This document shows positions 32,030 through 38,927 of a stretch of 53,374 nucleotides of DNA, in pieces. Below the pieces are notes generated by a model. It made no database searches. It saw only the letters and a program-made list of their open reading frames with translations, and was not told the DNA's origin. The stretch lies in NCBI RefSeq assembly GCF_000424265.1, contig NZ_AUJO01000023.1:1-53374 (forward strand), read 5' to 3'. Position numbers and translations under genes: made by a program. Numbering within the stretch: position 1 is the stretch's first letter; each line of letters starts with the position of its first letter. This stretch comes from Butyrivibrio sp. WCD3002. Its GTDB lineage: Bacteria > Bacillota > Clostridia > Lachnospirales > Lachnospiraceae.

Positions 32030-32956
32030 TTATTCGTAATCAAAAATCCCATCATTCTTTTCTTCCAATGCCTTCAGCATATGAAATGCAAATTCATTGT
32101 ACGGCGTAGGAATACCAAGTTCTTCTCCCATACGGATAATTGCCCCCGAAAACATGTCCACTTCTGTATGCCGTTTTGCATCCAGGTCCTGAAGAGTCGA
32201 ATATCTTGCCCTCTTAGAAACCTTACTTCCTCTAGTTGATGAGGGATCCGCTAAAGATATATCTATACCTCTAGCCTCTGCAATCGCATCAAGCTCTTTT
32301 ACAAGCCCTTCCCTGAGTGCAGCCACATGTTCGCTGTCGCCATAGGCTCCGACTCCTACCCCGAGCATCGCCTGGGGAAGGTTGTTCCCGACGTTTAATC
32401 TGAACTTGCTCCATATCTCTGGCAGGATTACATCCGTCTCCCTATAGTTAAGCCACGTTCCTTCAAACAGTTTTCCTATGGCTTCAGTCCTGTCAGACCG
32501 GGTTCCATCTTTTTCTCCATATATTATTCCTATCGTGGTTTCGGGATCAAAGCGGATACTGTTCTGCTTTCTTTCAGATGCAACTTTTATCAGAGAAGGA
32601 ACAATGTTATCCTCTCCAATTGCTGATGCGATTGTCTCCTCGCTGTCTACACCATTCATAAGGCTCATCACTACTGTGTGCTCACAGGCGATTTCTTTTA
32701 TATCTGCAACTGCTGACTGCAGATCATTATATTTTACAGCGACAATGACCAGATCCGCACCATATGCTTCTGCCGGAGTTTTAACTTTTGGCCTGTATAG
32801 CTTGTCATTGATAACAAGTCCTTCACTCTCAATTCTCTCCTTGCGCTCTCCCTGTGCAATCACTGAAATATCTATGTCTTCTTTATTTGAAAGTCCCCAC
32901 AGAATATAGCATCCCACAGCGCCAGCTCCGATTATTGCTATCTTTTTAAAATTCAT
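32030..32956 (-). CDS. ketopantoate reductase family protein (ApbA/PanE)
   Basis: 308 residues. The Rossmann motif IAIIGAGAVGCYILWGLS lies at about 7-24, VIVAVKYNDLQSAV near 70, NGVDSEE near 100, and the helical C-terminal domain contains WSKFRLNVGNNLPQAMLGV with the catalytic Lys and Asn, plus DLDAKRHTEVDMFSGAII. It would reduce 2-dehydropantoate or a related keto acid with NADPH in the cytoplasm. No pantothenate genes are nearby, so the paralogue may act elsewhere. It is downstream of a GNAT gene. Confidence 0.87.
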   Translation of the reverse strand: MNFKKIAIIGAGAVGCYILWGLSNKEDIDISVIAQGERKERIESEGLVINDKLYRPKVKTPAEAYGADLVIVAVKYNDLQSAVADIKEIACEHTVVMSLMNGVDSEETIASAIGEDNIVPSLIKVASERKQNSIRFDPETTIGIIYGEKDGTRSDRTEAIGKLFEGTWLNYRETDVILPEIWSKFRLNVGNNLPQAMLGVGVGAYGDSEHVAALREGLVKELDAIAEARGIDISLADPSSTRGSKVSKRARYSTLQDLDAKRHTEVDMFSGAIIRMGEELGIPTPYNEFAFHMLKALEEKNDGIFDYE

Positions 32957-32994
32957 CTTACTCTGTCCTTTTCACTTTGCAGTAAATTACTATT

Positions 32995-33480
32995 TCAAGT
33001 TTTGTCTTTCGCCAATTCCTTGAGAGTTGTCCCTGTGACTCTGTATACTGTCCACTCGTCCATCGGGACAGCGCCCATTGAAAGATAAAAATCAATACTC
33101 GGCTTATTCCAGTCAAGACATGCCCACTCCAGTCTTCCACATTTACGTTCAACTGCAATTCTGGCAAGTTCCTTCAGTATTGCCTTGCCATATCCTTTTC
33201 CGCGATACTCCGGAAGAACAAAAAGATCCTCAAGATATATCCCTGCTCTTCCCAGAAAAGTAGAAAAGTTATGAAAAAACAGCGCGAATCCAATCTCTTT
33301 TCCATCTTCACATGCAAAAATGACCTCAGCCTTTTTCTGCTCAAAAAGCCATTCACTCAATAGCTCCTCAGTTGCCACCACTTCATCAAGCATTCTTTCA
33401 TAAATAGCCAGTTCCTTAATGAAGAACAGGATCAACTTGCAGTCTTCAATTGTTGCGCTCCTGAAACTTAGTTTTTGCAT
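32995..33480 (-). CDS. GNAT-family N-acetyltransferase (diamine acetyltransferase-like)
   Basis: 161 residues. FLGRAGIYLEDLFVLPEYRG and KGYGKAILKELARIA form beta4 and motif A, and CLDWNKPSIDFYLSMGA is motif B. This combination resembles the spermidine/spermine acetyltransferase-like subgroup, which modifies polyamines or thialysine. It lies 38 bp upstream of the ketopantoate reductase gene. Confidence 0.87.
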   Translation of the reverse strand: MQKLSFRSATIEDCKLILFFIKELAIYERMLDEVVATEELLSEWLFEQKKAEVIFACEDGKEIGFALFFHNFSTFLGRAGIYLEDLFVLPEYRGKGYGKAILKELARIAVERKCGRLEWACLDWNKPSIDFYLSMGAVPMDEWTVYRVTGTTLKELAKDKT

Positions 33481-33524
33481 ACCATTCCTCCATGATAAAA
33501 ACTAATTTCTACTATATCAAAAAA

Positions 33525-33555
33525 GGAGCCATTTAACAGTAAATTAAACAACTCC
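33525..33555 (-). terminator. intrinsic terminator of the glutaredoxin relic
   Basis: Twelve-base stem with three G-T pairs (GGAGTTGTTTAA / TTAAATGGCTCC on the minus strand), seven-base loop, then six T. It is still intact although the gene upstream is broken. Confidence 0.7.
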
Positions 33556-33576
33556 CTCTTCATTATATTGATAACA

Positions 33577-33735
33577 TCAGCATCCCTTGCCATCTATTCC
33601 ACAGGCTGCTCCAGCTTCTCCAGGATGAACAACCTCGATTCCCTGCTGGGTAAAGAAGCTTTCCCAATCCAGAGTGAGATTGCCATCATCAGTCACAAGT
33701 GCAGGAATCCCAATATATCCATTGTCCTTTCTTAT
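33577..33735 (-). pseudogene. glutaredoxin-like protein, C-terminal fragment
   Basis: DNGYIGIPALVTDDGNLTLD and EAGAACGIDGKGC match the end of Clostridia glutaredoxin-related proteins, with the cis-Pro after GI. The thioredoxin CxxC front half is absent. The open frame continues to 33804 only as antisense of the TetR relic. The true join is near 33735. Confidence 0.7.
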
Positions 33736-33919
33736 CCGTGATAATAAGATGAATCTTCTGGAAGAAGAATTTGACAGGCGTTTTAATGCCATTCTATCCA
33801 ACATTACTGATCCATGGCATATAGCCTTTACTATTGGTGGCTTCTATAAGCTCTTTTGCTACTGGGCAAAAACCGGATATGAAAAGACACCTGAAGAAAT
33901 TGCAGCCTATATTAAGTAA
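33722..33919 (+). pseudogene. TetR-family regulator, C-terminal fragment
   Basis: RDNKMNLLEEEFDRRFNAIL and IGGFYKLFCYWAKTGYEKTP, then EEIAAYIK and stop, look like the final helices of a TetR protein. The helix-turn-helix is missing. It points away from the glutaredoxin relic, so one deletion has removed both 5' ends and the shared promoter of a divergent pair. Confidence 0.65.
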
Positions 33920-33929
33920 TCTTTACACC

Positions 33930-34337
33930 TTATTTGGAATAGTTCTCAAAGCACCATTTTGCGATCCTTATGATCAGTGCTTCCGGTAAAGGCTGATCAT
34001 AGGGGATCCGTATCGTGCCCTTGCTTACATCATAATCGGAGAGTTCCTCCGTAAATACAGCTGTAGCCTCATCACCGGGATAAATGCCCAGATGTTTCTT
34101 TGATGCTGCGAAATGAATGATATTACGACCTTTCCAATAAGTGGGCATCGACCAGGAGATCCGTTCCTCCGCGTCCGGCAGTGCATCACGAAGGATCTCC
34201 CGGATCTCCATTAATCTGGGCTTATATTTCTCATCCTGGGCAGCAATGTATTCATCAATATTCTGCGGTTTCACACAGTAATGGTCCTGGTTTTGTCTGC
34301 TGAACTCTCTGCCGCATTTCGGACATTTCCATGCCAT
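33930..34337 (-). CDS. DUF1801 (YdhG-like) protein with zinc ribbon
   Basis: 135 residues. An N-terminal zinc ribbon (MAWKCPKCGREFSRQNQDHY, then C near 21) is followed by a YdhG/DUF1801 domain (about 28-130: NIDEYIAAQDEKYKPRLMEI, ISWSMPTYWKGRNIIHFAAS, HLGIYPG). The fold is known from Bacillus proteins proposed to be iron chaperones, but the function is unproved. Its stop is 11 bp from the convergent TetR relic. Confidence 0.83.
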   Translation of the reverse strand: MAWKCPKCGREFSRQNQDHYCVKPQNIDEYIAAQDEKYKPRLMEIREILRDALPDAEERISWSMPTYWKGRNIIHFAASKKHLGIYPGDEATAVFTEELSDYDVSKGTIRIPYDQPLPEALIIRIAKWCFENYSK

Positions 34338-34386
34338 GGCTTCACCTCTTCAAATCTCGATTTATAGACATCCCGACAAATTGAAT

Positions 34387-34908
34387 TTATATAAGCGTAT
34401 AACCTCTGAACCCGCGCACTGAATAGTACGAATCCGCCCCGTTATGGAATGTGAAAACCGTTCCGTAACGTCGTTCGCAGAACAATGCACCGCCCTTGTC
34501 GCGAATATCATCCGGCGTAGTGATCCAACTTGACGTTTTCAAATCAAATTCCCCGAGACTTTGCAGTCGGCGATAGAGTTCCTCCGTCATGATCAAAACG
34601 CCGATTTCTTTTGCTTTCAATTCGGCGCTGCCTGACGGCGGGTTTTTAGCACGCCCCTGTAATGCCTTTTCGTCATAGCACAGGCTTCTGCGCCCAGAAG
34701 GGGACTCCTTTGCGCAGTCGCAGAAAATTAGCTTTCCCGTCTTTTCGTCATAGCCGATGGTATCCGGTTCTCCGCCGCTCTCCTCCATCCTTCTCAAAAC
34801 ATCCATGGAGCTCTGATGCTCAAGCAAACGTTTCTCCACGTCAAGCCAACTCAGTTCCATATGAAGATTCTTATTATCCTGAAACCTCGCTTTTAATATT
34901 TCTAACAT
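34387..34908 (-). CDS. DUF4256 domain protein
   Basis: About 173 residues from the ATG at 34908 (MLEILKARFQDNKNLH), chosen for GGAGG eight bases upstream; an ATG at 34944 lacks a site. Conserved DUF4256 segments are present across the length: DTIGYDEKTGKLIFCDCAKE, ESPSGRRSLCYDEKAL, KTSSWITTPDDIRDKGGALF and GADSYYSVRGFRG. Function unknown; cytoplasmic. It stands alone between the DUF1801 gene and an AT-rich 220-bp gap with no gene. Confidence 0.87.
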   Translation of the reverse strand: MLEILKARFQDNKNLHMELSWLDVEKRLLEHQSSMDVLRRMEESGGEPDTIGYDEKTGKLIFCDCAKESPSGRRSLCYDEKALQGRAKNPPSGSAELKAKEIGVLIMTEELYRRLQSLGEFDLKTSSWITTPDDIRDKGGALFCERRYGTVFTFHNGADSYYSVRGFRGYTLI

Positions 34909-35167
34909 AGTTTCCCCCTCCAATCCCCGATTTGTCATACTCATTTATATTAAAAAATTAATCCTATTTTACATTTGTGTTGTTGTAAAAAATGAATACT
35001 TGGAGACAGGTATATAAGATTGAAAAATACATAGTAATTATATATCTTTTTGTAAGCGACGGGAGAAATAGGTATATAAATTTGGCTTAAGAGCCTTTCT
35101 TATATATGTTGTGTAATAAGGAACGCTAAACATATTTTAGGAACACTTTTGTAAAAAGAAAGAAAAA

Positions 35168-35635
35168 TTAAAAAGAAAACATTTCCATGTAATAATCATA
35201 AGCCTTGTCACATTCATCAAATGATAATCCTGTCTCGTTCACTAAATAGGATACAGCTTCTTGCTTATCATCGAATCTTTTCAGCAGCGTGGTAGCCTCA
35301 GATATTCTTCTTAATGCATTCTGAAAATCATCAAAATTTATATCTGTAGGAGACATTTCGTACAGTCTATGTTCTAATAAACACAGCAGGTTGTCATCAG
35401 CTGCTTTCTTATAGTTTTCTTCGCAAAGGTATTCACCGGCGAACAATTCGTTGATTGAAATCTTTAATATATCACATAACTGCCTATACAAACTAGCATC
35501 GGGTAAGCATATTCCATTTTCCCAATTTGAAACTGAACGATCTGTTACACCAAGTTCTTCTGCTAGTTCAAGTTGTGTTAGTTTATGTCGCTTTCTACAT
35601 GCTGCTATAAAAGCACCAATTTTCTTTAAATCCAT
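35168..35635 (-). CDS. XRE-family transcriptional regulator
   Basis: 155 residues. The helix-turn-helix at about 5-60 is typical (LTQLELAEELGVTDRSVSNW, LCDILKISINELFAG). The C-terminal part (70-155) is acidic and helical and of unknown type. AAAGGAG precedes the ATG. No obvious partner gene; the neighbour is a hydrolase relic. Confidence 0.85.
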   Translation of the reverse strand: MDLKKIGAFIAACRKRHKLTQLELAEELGVTDRSVSNWENGICLPDASLYRQLCDILKISINELFAGEYLCEENYKKAADDNLLCLLEHRLYEMSPTDINFDDFQNALRRISEATTLLKRFDDKQEAVSYLVNETGLSFDECDKAYDYYMEMFSF

Positions 35636-35707
35636 TTTTCAAACTCCTTTATAGCAACATTATAAGCAATATTCAATAATAAAAACATGAAACAAAACTT
35701 GAATTTA

Positions 35708-36085
35708 TCAATTAATCCATTCTATTATTTCCTTCTCCGACTTTTCAAAATAAGATAAGTTCACCTTGCGAAACTTACCAAAGGTCCTATACATCAGTCC
35801 GATAAATGGAATCATACGATAAAGCTTTTTCTCTCTTTCTCTGTTTGGCATAAGTCCATTCAGATGGCTTCCATGCGGATAAATAATAACCTTAACATCT
35901 TTATCGTAGTTTGCTTTTTTTAGATCTTCCTCTATCAGTTTCACCGAGTATTCGGAAGGCCATGCTTCATCTTCATCCCCGGCAATAAGCAGAACTCTTG
36001 CCCCTGTCTTTTCAACATGAAGCTTCGCCCTTTCAACAGCATCATTATCATGATACGCATCATGATAGGCTACAGTATACAGAAC
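35708..36085 (-). pseudogene. acyl-CoA thioesterase/BAAT-like hydrolase, C-terminal fragment
   Basis: The readable frame runs from about 36085 (YHDNDAVERAKLHVEKTGAR, VLLIAGDEDEAWPSEYSVKL) to the stop at 35708. It contains the catalytic Asp (GDEDEAWP) and His (YPHGSHLNG) of the alpha/beta hydrolase fold, but the nucleophile Ser half is missing. No ribosome site precedes it. Immediately upstream is the terminator of the secreted-protein operon, so the 5' part was lost to a rearrangement. Confidence 0.7.
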
Positions 36086-36101
36086 TGTATAGTCTAAAAA
36101 A

Positions 36102-36126
36102 GGATGTAGCGTATCTAGCTACACCC
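36102..36126 (-). terminator. intrinsic terminator of the secreted-protein pair
   Basis: Minus-strand stem GGGTGTAGC / GCTACATCC with seven-base loop followed by six T, about 120 bp after the stop of the second secreted protein. Confidence 0.8.
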
Positions 36127-36248
36127 TCACAAATCTAAATTATCATAGAAGTTCCATATTTACAGAGAAAATTTCAAAGTCTCCCCTGTATTTGAGATAG
36201 CGCTCTGATCCCCTTACTTTTCTTTCTCATGTCCTCTCCCTCTAATCA

Positions 36249-37427
36249 TTATTTGATTTTCTTTAATATGCTTTTTGACCAGGTGTAATATATACCTGTT
36301 TCTTTTTCCTGATAAATAACTATTATTTCAGTCTTAGATGTTCTAGGAGCATAATACAATTCTGTAGTTTCACCATTTGTTTTGTTTACAGAATTTTCAT
36401 TTTCATAATTGGTTGGAACTTTATTTAAAGTGATTTGCTTTCCATTATTTACTTTTTCATAATGATAGCTACTTTCTAAACTTTCCTTAATTCCATCAAT
36501 TACGTCGTTACAATCACCATCCCCATTTAAATCAAGAGATGTTTTCTTTCTTTTGGCATAAGTTCCTGCATACTGTGATGTATTACTATATGAAACATCT
36601 TCAAACTCATTGCTCTTCTTAAGATATATTCCTTTTAGCCTATAATTTTTATTAAGCTTTATTTTTAATTTTCCTTTTGCCTTTGTAGTACACATAGCAC
36701 CATCAGTTGTGCCATTATAGTAAATGTACTTCTTATTATCAGCATTTTTAGAATAGTCGTAGATGAGTGATTTTCCTGCAAATGTAGCCGAAACTACCGC
36801 ATTTCCATTGTCGGATACTTTTATTTTTATATTTTTTTTGGCTACTACATTGCCATTTATGTCATTTATATTGAACTGAAGCTTTGCATTACCCTTCTTT
36901 TTACCATATATCCTTATAGTGTAATCTGCATAATCTAATAATGGTGCCTCACCGGTTATGAATATTCTTTCACCGGTTATTCTGTCTCTGTAGTATTTTT
37001 TTCCGCCTGCCTCAGTATATGTTTTAGGTGGTACTCCTCTTACTATCTTTTTCCCACTTATCTTTGTTGAAATGACACCCTTTCCTTTTTTTACTTTGAG
37101 CTTACTTATAGATGTCTGCCCATAGGGAAGTGATATTTGTATTTCCTTATATCTTCCTTCCTCTACAGTTACATTTTTTTGTATATCCTGATTTATTATC
37201 TCAAAATCTTCGTCTCCGGCTTTACTACCATCTGAATATTTAGTATATGTTTTACCGTTTGCTTTATTAGTGTATGTTACATTCCCGTTATTATCCTTAT
37301 CTATTGTAATATTGACATTTTCTTTGTCAGCATTAGCTCTATAGAAGGCATTAGTATCAATATTTGATGTGATCAGCATAGTTGCAAAAAGCACCATGCT
37401 TATATTTATGTTAATGAACTTTTTCAT
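36249..37427 (-). CDS. secreted protein with Asp-rich calcium loop, paralogue of the next gene
   Basis: 392 residues with an N-terminal signal (about 1-27). Several segments recur in the upstream neighbour: TYTNKANGKTYTKYSDGS near 50-67, IYGKKKGNAKLQF near 172 with NDINGN soon after, and SLDLNGDGDCNDVIDGIKES near 307, a dockerin-like D-x-N-x-D-G loop. No catalytic motif and no anchor or sorting signal is seen. It is Lys-rich and probably a beta-sheet protein exported to the surface or medium. GGAGGT lies before the ATG, 41 bp after the first paralogue. I do not recognise the family. Confidence 0.75.
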   Translation of the reverse strand: MKKFININISMVLFATMLITSNIDTNAFYRANADKENVNITIDKDNNGNVTYTNKANGKTYTKYSDGSKAGDEDFEIINQDIQKNVTVEEGRYKEIQISLPYGQTSISKLKVKKGKGVISTKISGKKIVRGVPPKTYTEAGGKKYYRDRITGERIFITGEAPLLDYADYTIRIYGKKKGNAKLQFNINDINGNVVAKKNIKIKVSDNGNAVVSATFAGKSLIYDYSKNADNKKYIYYNGTTDGAMCTTKAKGKLKIKLNKNYRLKGIYLKKSNEFEDVSYSNTSQYAGTYAKRKKTSLDLNGDGDCNDVIDGIKESLESSYHYEKVNNGKQITLNKVPTNYENENSVNKTNGETTELYYAPRTSKTEIIVIYQEKETGIYYTWSKSILKKIK

Positions 37428-37468
37428 AGCTACCTCCGGTTTTATTCATATAATTTACTGATTTTCTT

Positions 37469-38638
37469 TTACTTCGAGATTCTTCTTTTTATTGAAACAG
37501 TCTGTGATAAATATTCTCCTGTTCGCTTATCCTGCATAATAATAATGAATTGTGTTGTAGATATATTAGATGAATTCTGCTCTAAATAGCTATAATCCTT
37601 CAACCCTTCCTCGCGATCCAAAGTTATTGAGGTATTTGTTACAGAATCAGGTACATTACTTAATTTTACTTTTGATCCATTTTTAATTTTTTTATAGACC
37701 TTATCACTGCTTGCACTTTCCTTGATTCCATCTATTTCATCATTGAAATCTCCATCCCCATTAATATCTACAGCATTCGTTCCATTCTGAGCATAATATC
37801 CGGTTGTATATCCATAGCTTTTATCATATTCCTTATTAATATAGGGAGTATTAGTAACCATATAGATACTCTTAAGTCTTGCATACTTATTCATTTTTAC
37901 TTTTAATTTGCCGCTTTTCTTTGTTGTGTAGCCTGTGCCATTTTTGGAATTGCCGGCATATATATATTTGCTATTGTCCGTCATATCGACCAATACATTC
38001 TTACCGCCAAATGTAACCTGTTTAACCGGTTTTGCATTATCAACTACCGATACTTTAAGAGTTCTTGTTTGGACCTTATTTCCATTTATGTCATTAAACT
38101 GAAAGCTTATCTTGGCCTTACCTTTCTTTTTACCGGTAATTCTTATACTATATGATACTTTAGTTACAACGACCTGCTTACTGTCTGTATATATCTTTTC
38201 ATCTGTTCTCTGATCCTTGTAGTAATATCTGCCATCACTTTCCTGACTACAATTTATGATCATATTTCTAGTTATATTTTTACTTGAGATTTTAGCTGTC
38301 AGATTCTTCTTTCCGCTTATAACTTTTACATTACTGATAGTTTGATTATATGAAGGGTAAATACTAACTTCGTTAATATCCCCCACTCTGATCATTTGTT
38401 TATCAGATTCTATTCTCGATAAGTTAACGAAATCTGTATCTCCTGCTGAGGTTCCATCTGCATATTTCACATAGCTTTTACCATTTGCACGATTTGTATA
38501 TGTGGTAGTTCCATCATTGCTTACATCTTTATTAACTGATACGCTTGATAAATTAGCAGAAACTGTCATTGGCATGCTAAGTGTAAATACCAATGTTGCG
38601 CAAGCAACTGTCTTTAGTAATTTTTTCATTTTTCCCAT
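37469..38638 (-). CDS. secreted protein with Asp-rich calcium loop, first of a pair
   Basis: 389 residues with a clear signal peptide (KKLLKTVACATLVFTLSMPM, cleavage near VSA-N). It aligns along its length with the next gene: TYTNRANGKSYVKYADGTSA, ITGKKKGKAKISFQFNDING, DINGDGDFNDEIDGIKES. GGGAGG eight bases upstream favours the first ATG. Its promoter has a perfect TATAAT and 21-bp-phased direct repeats, so the pair is probably switched on together by an activator. A role in adhesion or calcium-dependent surface assembly is possible but not shown. Confidence 0.75.
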   Translation of the reverse strand: MGKMKKLLKTVACATLVFTLSMPMTVSANLSSVSVNKDVSNDGTTTYTNRANGKSYVKYADGTSAGDTDFVNLSRIESDKQMIRVGDINEVSIYPSYNQTISNVKVISGKKNLTAKISSKNITRNMIINCSQESDGRYYYKDQRTDEKIYTDSKQVVVTKVSYSIRITGKKKGKAKISFQFNDINGNKVQTRTLKVSVVDNAKPVKQVTFGGKNVLVDMTDNSKYIYAGNSKNGTGYTTKKSGKLKVKMNKYARLKSIYMVTNTPYINKEYDKSYGYTTGYYAQNGTNAVDINGDGDFNDEIDGIKESASSDKVYKKIKNGSKVKLSNVPDSVTNTSITLDREEGLKDYSYLEQNSSNISTTQFIIIMQDKRTGEYLSQTVSIKRRISK

Positions 38639-38680
38639 TCTTCATTCCTCCCTTTTCCAGCTTGATTATCATACTGTAAA

Positions 38681-38686
38681 ATTATA
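38681..38686 (-). promoter_or_regulatory. -10 element of the secreted-protein operon
   Basis: TATAAT on the minus strand, 43 bp before the ATG. There is no good -35; the nearest activator-like repeat ends 18 bases upstream. Confidence 0.6.
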
Positions 38687-38704
38687 ATTCCCGGTGATTT
38701 TTGC

Positions 38705-38757
38705 GACGAAATGCATAGATTTGAGGACGAAATGCACACAAAAAGGGAGGAAATGCC
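38705..38757. promoter_or_regulatory. 21-bp-phased direct repeats, LytTR-like activator site
   Basis: GACGAAATGCA occurs at 38705-38715 and 38726-38736, and GAGGAAATGCC (9 of 11 identical) at 38747-38757, each 21 bp apart. This period (a 9-bp motif plus a 12-bp spacer) is the one used by LytTR-family response regulators such as AgrA. The third copy is embedded in the terminator of the rhamnosidase gene. Assignment to LytTR rests on spacing only. Confidence 0.6.
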
Positions 38758-38775
38758 ATTATGGCATTCCATCCC
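38745..38775 (-). terminator. intrinsic terminator of the rhamnosidase gene
   Basis: Stem of up to 14 bp (GGGATGGAATGCCA / TGGCATTTCCTCCC on the minus strand, one mismatch) followed by five T. It lies about 150 bp after the rhamnosidase stop. Confidence 0.75.
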
Positions 38776-38927
38776 TTAGAATTTATATGATTTTTCCCCT
38801 TCAGACCCCAAACTATACTCTTTAAACACTTTTACATACTTCCCTTGAAGATTCGTTCCCCCTCAAATCTTCAAACAAAACATTTAGACTATATCATAAA
38901 TTGCAGATTTTTTAAAGTTTCCCTCCT

